In this document: one piece after another, positions 1-7,444 of the stretch
Layout: each line of letters begins with the position of its first letter
How positions within the stretch are numbered: the stretch's first letter is position 1
Assembly: GCA_002327785.1 (NCBI GenBank)
Contig: DCUI01000307.1
Location: forward strand, 1-36,270
Direction of reading: 5' to 3'
DNA from: Phycisphaerales bacterium UBA2218
Lineage (GTDB): Bacteria; Planctomycetota; Phycisphaerae; Sedimentisphaerales; Anaerobacaceae
DNA: 36,270 nt
Program-made: the position numbers and the translations under genes
The notes under the pieces: model-generated
The model's database searches: none
Seen by the model: only the letters and a program-made list of their open reading frames with translations
Told to the model about the DNA's origin: nothing

Positions 1-164
1 TGTCATGGTCGGCAATATTAGGGCGTGCTGTACCCCTACGCGCCGGTAAAAAAGGTGACAAGGGTTGGGTGAAATCATAGGTAGGGGCGTATACATAGCC
101 ATACGCCCCTACGTGCGTAGGGCGGGCATCCCTGCCCCTTGTCATGGTCGGCAATATTAGGGCG
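1..164. repeat. Direct repeat pair (1-25 and 140-164) with GC-rich repeat filler
   Basis: The 25 bases at 1-25 (tgtcatggtcggcaatatta plus gggcg) recur exactly at 140-164. Between them lie a perfect hairpin (81-112) and a second imperfect palindrome (gggcgggcatccctgcccc, about 121-139). No gene is seen here. This is typical intergenic repeat DNA of environmental genomes and borders a region of broken genes. Confidence 0.8.
81..112. repeat. Perfect 12-bp inverted repeat (REP-like hairpin)
   Basis: GTAGGGGCGTAT (81-92) is followed by an 8-nt loop and its exact reverse complement ATACGCCCCTAC (101-112). No T-run follows on either strand, so it looks like an interspersed palindromic repeat and not a terminator. 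Confidence 0.8.
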
Positions 165-230
165 CGAAATAACGACAATTCGGAGTCCGTAATGCCCGTA
201 GTGCCTCAAAATAAACTGTTACCCGAAGGC

Positions 231-259
231 TTGACATTCGATTTCATTTGTGACATACT
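231..259 (+). promoter_or_regulatory. Sigma-70-like promoter
   Basis: A perfect -35 hexamer TTGACA (231-236) is followed by a 17-bp spacer and CATACT (254-259), which matches the -10 consensus at 4 of 6 positions. It reads rightwards into a very small ORF and then a hairpin, so it may drive a short transcript. Prediction from sequence only. Confidence 0.45.
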
Positions 260-320
260 TGCCATAAGCTGACCTTAAGGTCGGCATCTCTTCTTCGCCA
301 TCCCAATGGAAGAGGAGGTG

Positions 321-383
321 ATGCAAGAAATGGCAGATCATAGTAAGCGTCTGGCTGCGGCATCCCTCCTCGTAAGTCGATAA
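321..383 (+). CDS. Tiny unrecognised ORF (20 aa)
   Basis: A short frame begins at ATG 321 directly after the strong Shine-Dalgarno-like AGGAGG (313-318) and stops at TAA 381-383. The spacing to ATG 321 is too tight (2 nt). An in-frame ATG at 330 has 11-nt spacing, and one at 306 lies upstream of the AGGAGG. The frame is closed by a stop at 276. It lies downstream of the TTGACA promoter. The product resembles no family I know. It could be a leader peptide, the start of a lost gene, or chance. Confidence 0.2.
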   Translation: MQEMADHSKRLAAASLLVSR

Positions 384-395
384 GGTTGCCGCAGC

Positions 396-428
396 CCAAA
401 AACAGGAGCCGCCCCTCGTGGGCGGCTC
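396..428 (-). terminator. Intrinsic terminator, minus strand
   Basis: A perfect 9-bp stem GAGCCGCCC (406-414) / GGGCGGCTC (420-428) with a 5-nt loop is followed, reading leftwards, by CTGTTTTTGGG. This is a plausible end for the transcript that carries the methyltransferase at 687-1499. The hairpin near the window's right end also runs into CTGTTTT-type sequence. Confidence 0.6.
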
Positions 429-568
429 GCTGGTTAATAAATGGATGGTTTGTAGGGAACGGGCTCCATCCCATTCCGCACCGCTGCATTTCCGGAACGA
501 CACAGAGGTCGTTCGTACGACTATCCTGCCAGTCGCACCTGTACTTCCTTCAGGAATCAGGATGCCGA

Positions 569-690
569 TTACCTTTTATCCGATGCCTTTTCGAGTTCTT
601 TCAAGGCGTCCTTAGTAACCCAGCGCGCAGGTGCTCGATCAATTGGTCGGCGGTAAGCAGTTCGGCTTTCAACCTGGCTCCCTTGATCAC
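569..690 (-). pseudogene. Broken small ORF downstream of the DNA methyltransferase
   Basis: A GTG at 690-688 overlaps the methyltransferase stop as GTGA, the usual arrangement for translational coupling. The frame reads MIKGARLKAELLTADQLIEH and then stops at 601-603 after 29 residues. The neighbouring frame continues with a protein-like stretch (VTKDALKELEKASDKR) to a stop at 569. The two halves look like one product of about 40 residues split by a frameshift. No family is recognised. It may be the start of a lost restriction or accessory gene. The reading is tentative. Confidence 0.3.
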
Positions 691-1499
691 TCCTCCTGTT
701 CCAGCCATTCGATATCGACAGTATTTGTAAAGCGTTTTCGCATGATTGCGATCGCCTGCGGGTTGTCATCGATCAAAATAAAGCTACGCCCCAGCTCCAG
801 GCAGGCCGCGCCGGTGGTGCCGCTGCCTGCGAAGAAATCCAGCACGGTGCTGCCCGGGTGCGATGAGGCGCGGATGATGCGCCGCAGGATGCCGAGCGGC
901 TTCTGGGTGGGGTAGCCGGTCTTTTCTTTGCTGTTGGTCGGCACGATGGTATGCCACCAGGTGTCGGTAGGCAGCTTGCCGCGGGCTGCTTTTTCTGGTC
1001 CCACCAGCCCCGGCGCCAGGTATGGAATGCGATCGATGTCATCGATATTGTAGATATAGTCAGACGGGTTTTTCGCGTACCAGAGGATGTTATCGTGCTT
1101 GGGCGGCCATTTCTTGCGTGTTCGCGCGCCGTAATCATAAGCCCAGATGATTTCATTGAGAAAGGCATCGCGCCCGAAGATCGTATCCAGCAGCACCTTG
1201 CAGTAATGCACCTCGCGATAGTCGATATGGAAATACAGGCTGCCGTTGGGGGTCAGCAGACGGCGCGCCTCGACCAGGCGCGGCTCGAGGAATGCCAGGT
1301 AATCGTCGAACAGGTCAGCGTAGGAGTGAGTGCCGATCTTGAGCGTCTCATAGCGCTGACCTGCAAAACCCGTGCGGTTGCCGTTCTCGCTGCGCCCGGT
1401 TTTGATCTGGGTGCGCGCCTGAATCTTGCCAGTGTTAAACGGCGGATCGATGTAGATCAGCTCGACCGATTCTCGAAGCATGCGGTCCGCGCCGCCCAA
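687..1499 (-). CDS. Site-specific DNA methyltransferase (beta class, N-terminally truncated)
   Basis: A S-adenosylmethionine-dependent DNA methyltransferase (adenine or N4-cytosine). Motif IV (YIDPPFNTG) lies only about 15 residues from the start, and the SAM-binding FxGxG motif (DFFAGSGTTGAACLELG) is near the C-terminus, so the order is that of beta-class or type III Mod-like enzymes. A start codon is uncertain: TTG 1499 gives 270 residues and ATG 1481 gives 264. Members normally have a further 15-30 residues before motif IV (a GDxxxxL segment). Here the frame is closed by a stop near 1535 and runs into an FkbM gene in another frame. I infer that the 5' end was lost by deletion or recombination. 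No restriction endonuclease is visible beside it. The catalytic core is intact, so it may still be active. Confidence 0.75.
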   Translation of the reverse strand: MGGADRMLRESVELIYIDPPFNTGKIQARTQIKTGRSENGNRTGFAGQRYETLKIGTHSYADLFDDYLAFLEPRLVEARRLLTPNGSLYFHIDYREVHYCKVLLDTIFGRDAFLNEIIWAYDYGARTRKKWPPKHDNILWYAKNPSDYIYNIDDIDRIPYLAPGLVGPEKAARGKLPTDTWWHTIVPTNSKEKTGYPTQKPLGILRRIIRASSHPGSTVLDFFAGSGTTGAACLELGRSFILIDDNPQAIAIMRKRFTNTVDIEWLEQEE

Positions 1500-1933
1500 T
1501 CGTCGATCGTCGCAACCTCCACCTCCCGGCGGCTTTCAACAGCCGCATCCCGACTGAATGACTCGCGCATCTGCTCGCCCGGCGTCAACAGCGACGTGGA
1601 GCCGGGCGACGCGGTGACATTCAGACAGGCACGCCCCTTCTCATCGGACAGGGCAACGAAATATGGGTGAAATCGGGGCTCTTCACCGGCGTACTGCTGC
1701 AACGTCGGCGCGTAGAGGGCGTTCGGCTCGAAGGCGAAGAGGTGCGCCTCCGGGAATCCCCGGAGCAGTTTTCGGGAGATGCGGCCGTGGCTGGCCCCGG
1801 CGTCCAGGATTCCCGTCACCCGGCGGCTCCGCAGCAAACGCGGCATCCGCTCGAACGGGTCATCGAGCGAGACCAGATTGTTCCATTTGCGAAGAATCGC
1901 CTTCTTCAGAAGAATCCCTATTGGATTTGCCAT
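1457..1933 (-). pseudogene. FkbM-family methyltransferase, 3'-truncated
   Basis: The 158-residue product starts at ATG 1933. It has a SAM-binding start (ILDAGASHGRIS), a FAFEPN acidic loop and the FkbM-typical VEVATIDDWA segment near residue 140. FkbM proteins usually continue for another 60-100 residues with a KIDVEG-type motif. Here the frame ends shortly after DDWA in a non-homologous tail that overlaps the methyltransferase at 687-1499 in another frame. FkbM enzymes methylate sugars or secondary metabolites, and one beside LPS genes would suit O-methylation of a surface glycan. The truncation makes activity doubtful. A near-consensus promoter lies at 2116-2143. Confidence 0.7.
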
Positions 1934-2115
1934 ATTCGACCTTTACTCAAGCCAGTCCTTGATGCGGAAGATCGCTGAATCGGACACCCATCAGACGAAC
2001 ATCGAACCGTGCCGCGTGTCGTTGTCCCCCCCCGTCCCATCCGCGTACGCAACCAATCTTGGTTCGGATCCCCTGCTCAGCCGGAAAGCCCCAATATACT
2101 GCCGCATGCGCATGG

Positions 2116-2143
2116 ATTATACGGCGCGAAAAGTGGCAGTCAA
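2116..2143 (-). promoter_or_regulatory. Near-consensus sigma-70 promoter upstream of the FkbM gene
   Basis: On the minus strand TTGACT (2143-2138), a 16-bp spacer and a perfect TATAAT (2121-2116) are seen. Transcription would start near 2109, leaving an untranslated leader of about 175 nt before ATG 1933. It lies between the last LPS gene (ending at 2192) and the FkbM gene, so the FkbM fragment is probably a separate unit. Confidence 0.6.
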
Positions 2144-2191
2144 TTGTTCAGACGGGCATACATACTCTTGCCGCACTGCCTCATGGAGTGT

Positions 2192-3409
2192 CTATCTCGG
2201 AGGCGTTTGCGGGTTCCCCGGATTGTGTCGTTCGCGTGTGTCAGAGATGGACTGGTAGAGATAGAGGATTTCCTGAGCGACCCGGCGGATAGAAACCCTG
2301 GACCTCAAATCGTCCTCCGTGATTGCCAGGGAGGCTTTCTGGATATTGGCGGCGCTTGCGAAATGCCTGATGGCGTCGGCAAGGGCGCTGACGTTGTTCG
2401 GTGAATCGACCACCTTGCCGTGCCTGCCGTCGACGAAATGGTCCGTGGCGCCGTTGAAACGTGTGGTAATGACAGGTTTGCCGGCGGCGAGCACCTCCAG
2501 GACAAACCGGCTGGAAGGATCGTAGAAGGTGGGCAAGATCCCCACATCGACCGCCGCAAGAGTATCGTGGATATGCCCCACAGCTTCCAGAAACAGCATA
2601 CGTTTTTCCACGCCCAGGCGTTTGGCGAGCCTCTGGTACGTGTCGCTCGTGCCGGCGCCGACGACGACCAGTCCAACCGGTTGTTCGGTCCGGGTTCCGC
2701 ACGTCAACTGCATGGCACGGATCAGCGGTCCCAGGCCCTTCAGGCGAAAGTTGTGCGCCGCGAACAGGTACAACACGGGTTTTTCGATGCCTTTGTCGCC
2801 GAAGTGGGCGGTGAACCGACTGCGGATGCGGCGGGCCGCGTCTGAATCGACGTGCGAATCGACGTTGACGCCGTTGAGTGTCAAAACGATCCTCGCCGGA
2901 TCCGTTGCATAATGCTTCCTGAGCTGCTCGATGACGTACCGGGAAAGAGCGGCGATGACCGGGCCTTCCGATCCACGGCAGAGCCTGCGCTCCGCACGGA
3001 GAAGCTCGGCTCGCCGGAGATTGATGAAGGCCGTGGTTCGCTTCCAACAGCGGATGAAGGAGTTCGAGTAGCTGGCCGCGTTGCGCAGTACGGACTCGGC
3101 GTAGGTGCCGCCTCGCGGCTGGTAGAGATCGGCAAAGTCGAACGGCAAGGCGCTGTGGACGATGTCGTAGGGGGTTTGAGCGAGATGGTGTTGCAGGGCG
3201 TTGCCGAACACCGCGAGGCTCACCCGCTTGCCCGGGACATCTTCGCACAGCACGCGGGTATTCCTGCGGTCGGTCCTGCCCTTGGCCGCGAGCAAATCAA
3301 CGTGCAGGTCCAGGGTGGACAGGGCGTCCGCTACCTCGAACATGGAGCGCTCGGCCCCTCCGAGCGCGATGTCGGCCCGCTCGATGATGATCGCGATTTT
3401 CTTGACCAT
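2192..3409 (-). CDS. Glycosyltransferase family 4 (WaaG-like)
   Basis: A GT-B retaining glycosyltransferase of 405 residues, probably adding a hexose to the LPS core at the cytoplasmic face. The N-terminal domain opens with IIIERADIALGGAERSM, the acceptor-side G-rich loop of GT4 enzymes. The C-terminal domain has a donor-binding FAAHNFRLKG segment and the nucleotide-sugar motif around PTFYDPSSRFVLEVLAAG, followed by KPVITTRFNGATD. The first acidic residue of the usual E-x7-E pair is replaced by D/S in this stretch, as in some WaaG relatives. ATG 3409 follows the stop of the WaaP-like gene with no gap (TGAATG), so the two are translated together. E. coli also places waaG beside waaP. The exact sugar cannot be told. 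It is the last gene of the LPS operon. Confidence 0.85.
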   Translation of the reverse strand: MVKKIAIIIERADIALGGAERSMFEVADALSTLDLHVDLLAAKGRTDRRNTRVLCEDVPGKRVSLAVFGNALQHHLAQTPYDIVHSALPFDFADLYQPRGGTYAESVLRNAASYSNSFIRCWKRTTAFINLRRAELLRAERRLCRGSEGPVIAALSRYVIEQLRKHYATDPARIVLTLNGVNVDSHVDSDAARRIRSRFTAHFGDKGIEKPVLYLFAAHNFRLKGLGPLIRAMQLTCGTRTEQPVGLVVVGAGTSDTYQRLAKRLGVEKRMLFLEAVGHIHDTLAAVDVGILPTFYDPSSRFVLEVLAAGKPVITTRFNGATDHFVDGRHGKVVDSPNNVSALADAIRHFASAANIQKASLAITEDDLRSRVSIRRVAQEILYLYQSISDTRERHNPGNPQTPPR

Positions 3410-4318
3410 TCAGGGTCCGCCCGCCGTGACCTCAAGAAATGGAGGTACGGCTCCATGTTTGACGTTGTGACGCGCCATACGCAGGGTCTTCCTGACGACC
3501 GCACGGAGAAACGTTTTGTCCTGTTGCTCGATCTTCCGATGGCCGGCGTAAGTCAGGTAGAACCGCAAACGATCGGTCCTGGAGAAGTGCCTTGCCGGCG
3601 CGGAATAGTGGAGCTGCGCGATGTCCTTGATCTGGAATCGTCGCTGCTGAACGGGTCGGGAGGACCTCGCCAGGTCAATCAGGCAGAACTCGCCCGCATC
3701 GGAGCAGAAGACGTGGGAAAGGTATAGATCGCGATGCCGGCGACCGGTCTGGTGGAAACGCCTGACGAATGCCGCGAGCCGCCGGATGAACTCCCGGCGC
3801 TCCGACAAGGCAGCGGGTGTTGCTGCGCCGTCAAAGCACTTCGGCAGCCTCCGCTCCAGAGGCTGCGAGTCTCTGATCTCTTCGGTCATCAGAAAGCTTC
3901 TTCGCTCAAAGAGGAGCCCCCATTGCTCGCCTGCGGCCATGACCTGTGGGGTGTTGACCCCGGCGGCCGCCAACTGTTCGATTGCCTCCCGCTCCGCGGA
4001 TGCGAACGAGCTCCGTTTGCGATGGGAGAGCCAGTTGAGGATTTGCCGGATCGCGGGGGGGCGGTCGTAGCGCTTCAGGAAGATCTTGACCGGCTGTCGC
4101 GAGCCTGCGGGCATTGCCTCAAACCAAAGTCGGCGGCGGAACCGACCGATGTTCGGCTTGACCAAATGCCGCCCCGAGTCAAATGCGAACACGGCATCGA
4201 GCGAAGTCATGCCCAGTCCGGCGAGCGCGTCCTTGAACCGTTCGCCCACGAAAAAGGGGGACGGCCCGCAGATGGCATCGTGTCGGCCTGCGGGATGTGT
4301 TCCTGTCGTCGTTTTCAT
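3410..4318 (-). CDS. waaP: LPS core heptose kinase, WaaP/RfaP-like
   Basis: A kinase-fold protein of 302 residues (E. coli WaaP is about 265). It fits the lipopolysaccharide kinase family that phosphorylates core heptose. Visible elements are an ATP-binding lysine in KIFLKRY (Lys82), the E in the following helix, the catalytic loop HRDLYLSHVF (His195-Arg196-Asp197) and the metal-binding LIDLARS (Asp215). HRDLYLxH and LIDLxR are WaaP hallmarks and differ from the usual HRDxxxxN/DFG of eukaryotic-type kinases. Its ATG overlaps the stop of the radical SAM gene as ATGA, and its stop abuts the GT4 start. Phosphate on core heptose would stabilise the outer membrane by cation bridging. The assignment to WaaP and not another InaA-type kinase rests on motif and context. 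Confidence 0.82.
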   Translation of the reverse strand: MKTTTGTHPAGRHDAICGPSPFFVGERFKDALAGLGMTSLDAVFAFDSGRHLVKPNIGRFRRRLWFEAMPAGSRQPVKIFLKRYDRPPAIRQILNWLSHRKRSSFASAEREAIEQLAAAGVNTPQVMAAGEQWGLLFERRSFLMTEEIRDSQPLERRLPKCFDGAATPAALSERREFIRRLAAFVRRFHQTGRRHRDLYLSHVFCSDAGEFCLIDLARSSRPVQQRRFQIKDIAQLHYSAPARHFSRTDRLRFYLTYAGHRKIEQQDKTFLRAVVRKTLRMARHNVKHGAVPPFLEVTAGGP

Positions 4319-5832
4319 CGCTCATTCAAGAAATAATCCGAGATGACGCCCATGAATCGGTTGTACTTGATCGCATAGTGTGACAGGCCCTGCTCGCAGA
4401 ACCGTCGGGAGTAGAGCGCATCCTGCTCCCGCAGGGCCGGCCTCGCCCGCTCCCATCCGGCCTCATCCATTCGCAGGATCTCCTCGACCCTGTTCCTGTA
4501 AAACTCCGCCGTCGGCAGGCTGGAATGGGCATTAACAAACCAGGGCATGATGAAACCGATCTTTCTGAGAAGGAAGTTGTGCTCCGGGCCGAATTCGAGG
4601 CAGGATTCGTCCGTGAAGTTCTTGAGCCGCTCCATCTTCTCGGTGTCGATGAACCCGCCCTCGACGCTGATCTCGTGGGCGCGGGTGCCGGGAAAGGGGA
4701 AGAAATACGTCCAGCGGAAGCGACCCGGCCTGGCTTGTCCGAGCAGTCGGACCGTGTCGAGCACGTCCTCGCGGCCCTCGTGCGGAAAGCCGATGATGAT
4801 GAAGACCGAGCTGTGCATCCCATGGCGCTCCACGGCGGCAATGGCTTCGACGATGCTCTCGTTGCTCATGTGGCGGTTCAGGATCGTCCGGCGGATCTTT
4901 GGGCTGCCCGACTCGACGCCGAACTTCACGATTCGGCAGTTCGCCGCCGCCAGGTAGCCCGCGCACTCGTCGTCGAAGAAACCCACGTGTGCGTTGACGA
5001 CGAACGGCATGTCCGTGACCTTGTGGTACGCCTCGCAGAACTCCCGGACATACGATTTGTCGAAGGTGAACAGATCGTCGTCGAAGATAAACATGCGGAT
5101 ATTACGATAGTTGGCAAGGAGATACCGGATTTCCTCGATCATCTGGCCGACGGTGAATCGCCGGATGTAGTGCAGATCCTTGAAGCCGCACTTCAGGTCC
5201 TTCTTGTACGCCTCGACCATCACGTGATTGAAACAGTACGTACACGAAAACGGACAGCCGCGAGACGCCATCAGCCCGACCCACCCCTGCTTGGCGTCGA
5301 TCAGCCGCTGGAAGTCCATGCTCTCGTAGTCTTTCAGGGGCAGCCGCGTCAGGTCGGGCAGCGGGCCGACCGGATTGAACTGAGGCCGGCCGTTCCGCAG
5401 ATAGACCAGATTCGAGACACCCTCGACGCTCTCGTTCCGTGCGAGCTTGTCCACGAACTCGACGAACGCGTCCTCGCACTCGCCGCGAAAGACATAATCG
5501 AAGAGACCCGTTCGCAGGATCTCTTCCGCGTTCGCGAGGGTGTGGACGCCGCCGATCGCGAACGGGGCTCGCAGCTTCGGCCTGACCCATTGGGCGAGCG
5601 TCTGCGTATAGGCCCACTGGTTGGTCACGACGGAGAACGCCAGGATGTCCGGCTTCTCCTGTGTGACCCGTTGCACGAACTGCAGTTGGTCGGGCAGCGG
5701 CTCGACCTCCTCGCAGAGCTGCCGGAATCCGACCGTATGGCCGGCCCGTTTGAGGAGGGCCGCCATATGAGCGACGCCGTAGTTGAAGCCCACCTGGGAA
5801 TCCGTCGAAGGGTATATGAAAAGGACTTTCAT
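4315..5832 (-). CDS. B12-binding-type radical SAM protein in the LPS operon
   Basis: A 505-residue protein starting at ATG 5832; the longer upstream frame is not protein-like. Residues 1 to about 150 form a Rossmann-like cobalamin-binding-type domain (MKVLFIYPS start, GVAHMAALLKRAGHTV, then AIGGVHTLANAEEIL and YVFRGECE). The classical DxHxxG cobalamin motif is not evident. The radical SAM core follows with CPFSCTYC (Cys193, Cys197, Cys200) for the 4Fe-4S cluster, FDDDLF, KFGVESGSP and IIGFPHE strands. This architecture is shared with methylases and lipid or cofactor-modifying enzymes. The substrate is unknown. The gene lies 29 bp after the GT9-like gene and overlaps the WaaP-like kinase by 4 bp, which argues for a role in core or lipid A modification. 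That role is inference. Confidence 0.85.
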   Translation of the reverse strand: MKVLFIYPSTDSQVGFNYGVAHMAALLKRAGHTVGFRQLCEEVEPLPDQLQFVQRVTQEKPDILAFSVVTNQWAYTQTLAQWVRPKLRAPFAIGGVHTLANAEEILRTGLFDYVFRGECEDAFVEFVDKLARNESVEGVSNLVYLRNGRPQFNPVGPLPDLTRLPLKDYESMDFQRLIDAKQGWVGLMASRGCPFSCTYCFNHVMVEAYKKDLKCGFKDLHYIRRFTVGQMIEEIRYLLANYRNIRMFIFDDDLFTFDKSYVREFCEAYHKVTDMPFVVNAHVGFFDDECAGYLAAANCRIVKFGVESGSPKIRRTILNRHMSNESIVEAIAAVERHGMHSSVFIIIGFPHEGREDVLDTVRLLGQARPGRFRWTYFFPFPGTRAHEISVEGGFIDTEKMERLKNFTDESCLEFGPEHNFLLRKIGFIMPWFVNAHSSLPTAEFYRNRVEEILRMDEAGWERARPALREQDALYSRRFCEQGLSHYAIKYNRFMGVISDYFLNER

Positions 5833-5861
5833 CGCAGAGCGCCGACATGGTGGGCCGGCTC

Positions 5862-7439
5862 CTATTCCTTTTGGGCCTCTTGGGCGGAGTTGTTGCCGGT
5901 GGGCCGGCCCGTGCGCACCTCCCGGACTCGTTGTCGCAGAGGCTCCGGCGTCCGCAGGGCCCGTTCCTGCATGATTCTCGCGACTACTTCGCTGACATCG
6001 ACGTGCTCTGCGTTGGTCAGCGTGTTGACGTGAACGATCCGGCAATCGGTCTGGCCACAGGCACTCCACCGGCGAACGAAGTTCTTATTATTGCTGCCGG
6101 CGAAGATCGTCAGGGTGGGGGTGCGGGCCGCCGCCGCAATGTGTTGGCAGGCCGAGTCGTACCCGATGTACTCATCGCTGTGGGCGATCAGGGCGCCCAT
6201 GGCGCCGATGCCGCATTCAATGGCCATGACCCCATGCGACAGGGCGGGCGAATCCGTCGCGGCAAACGAGGTCTCCATGCCTGGGAAGCCGTGCTCCCTT
6301 GTATCCGCCAGCAGCAGGGCGGTTCGCTCCTCTTCATCGGCCCCAAATCCACGGTCCAGCACAACCACGGTGCCGGGAATCGCCACGATGGCCCGCACGA
6401 GCCGTTTCTCGAACTCCAGTCCGACGCGTTTCCTCGGATTCTGCCCGACGCCCAGGTTCATCGCCACGATATGCCGTGCGCCCGCGGCCCGCAGCGAATC
6501 GATCTTCGCTTTGGCGGTTGTCATCAGGACCGGGGGGGGCCAGATCGTCGGGTACGCGAAATCCGGCACGCCGAATATGCCGTCGATCCATTCGTTCGTC
6601 CACTCGGCCATGCAGTGTCCGTTGGCCGTGAGCAGGCGATCCCGCGTGTTGAAGAACAGGTAGTTGTCCGCGTGCATCATGGGCAACACGCCGAGCTGGG
6701 TGATTCGCGAATCCGGGTCGATCACGAGCACGTTCTCCTCTCCTTCGGCGAATTCCTCCCGCAGGATGTCGAGGGTCGCGTGCCAACTGGCGAATCGCTC
6801 GAAGAGCCCGCCGCGACGAGCGTATCCCAGCTCTCGGATTCGCACGTCGGGATTGCCTGCGAAGAGCCCGTCCAGCTTGCGGTTGCCGACGATGACCAGG
6901 TCCGTCTCGGAGAACAGTCGCCGCAGACGCTGGATCATGACGCTCAGGATTGCGACATCCGCTCCGATCGTGACGCGTGACAACAGCACGACGCGGCGGG
7001 GGGCCTTGCCGGGATCGCGGCGGTACTGGCGGGTGTGCGTGGCCACCGCGCGTCGGTACAGCGCCTCGGGCGAGACGACGCCGAAGTCCGTCAGCTTCGC
7101 ATCGAGGCCCTTGCCCGCCGGGACCGTCCGGCAGTAGGAGATCACCTGGCACATAACCCGGCAGTAGACCTCGACCGGGAGGTCTTCGAAATCGTCACAG
7201 AGCTTCTCGACGACGATCTCGAACAGGGCGGTCGATGCGATGTTGCTCAGCTCCGCCTTGGAATAGAACGTCGCCATCTCGCAGAGCAGGTCGATGTACT
7301 CGGCCACATAGGCGCCGCTCTGGAAGTAGTTGTCGATAAAGGAGAAAGCGACCTGGCGGGCGAGATGGTGCAAATCGTCCGCATCGGTCTTGCCGTCTCT
7401 GAGCTTGTGCCATTTTTTTTGATAGATCGCAGGATCCAT
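5862..7439 (-). CDS. GT9-like glycosyltransferase with extra N-terminal domain
   Basis: A 525-residue protein starting at ATG 7439, 5 bp after the waaF stop. The longer upstream frame overlaps waaF and is not protein-like. The first 130 residues or so are helical and unrecognised (MDPAIYQKKWHKLRDGKTDA onward). From about residue 155 the protein resembles the GT-B heptosyltransferase family: RVVLLSRVTIGADVAILSV replaces the usual GDxxxxTP start, VAMNLGVGQNPRKR (about 320) stands at the nucleotide-binding strand, and YIGYDSACQHIAAAARTPTLT (about 425-445) matches the DTGxxHxAAA segment of GT9. GT9 enzymes transfer heptose from ADP-heptose. Several key residues differ, so the donor may differ or the protein may be non-catalytic. 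The proline- and arginine-rich C-terminus is probably disordered. Confidence 0.65.
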   Translation of the reverse strand: MDPAIYQKKWHKLRDGKTDADDLHHLARQVAFSFIDNYFQSGAYVAEYIDLLCEMATFYSKAELSNIASTALFEIVVEKLCDDFEDLPVEVYCRVMCQVISYCRTVPAGKGLDAKLTDFGVVSPEALYRRAVATHTRQYRRDPGKAPRRVVLLSRVTIGADVAILSVMIQRLRRLFSETDLVIVGNRKLDGLFAGNPDVRIRELGYARRGGLFERFASWHATLDILREEFAEGEENVLVIDPDSRITQLGVLPMMHADNYLFFNTRDRLLTANGHCMAEWTNEWIDGIFGVPDFAYPTIWPPPVLMTTAKAKIDSLRAAGARHIVAMNLGVGQNPRKRVGLEFEKRLVRAIVAIPGTVVVLDRGFGADEEERTALLLADTREHGFPGMETSFAATDSPALSHGVMAIECGIGAMGALIAHSDEYIGYDSACQHIAAAARTPTLTIFAGSNNKNFVRRWSACGQTDCRIVHVNTLTNAEHVDVSEVVARIMQERALRTPEPLRQRVREVRTGRPTGNNSAQEAQKE

Positions 7440-7444
7440 GCTGT

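Noticed and set aside
219..503. 94-codon minus-strand frame near the left edge
   Set aside because: It runs across the terminator hairpin and has no protein-like pattern.
687..1933. A true FkbM-DNA methyltransferase fusion protein
   Set aside because: The two homologous parts lie in different frames with stops on both sides of the junction, so a single product would need a frameshift.
4525..6033. 502-codon plus-strand open frame opposite the radical SAM gene
   Set aside because: It is antisense to a protein with clear family motifs. Long open antisense frames are expected at this GC content and codon bias, and its translation shows no fold-like pattern.
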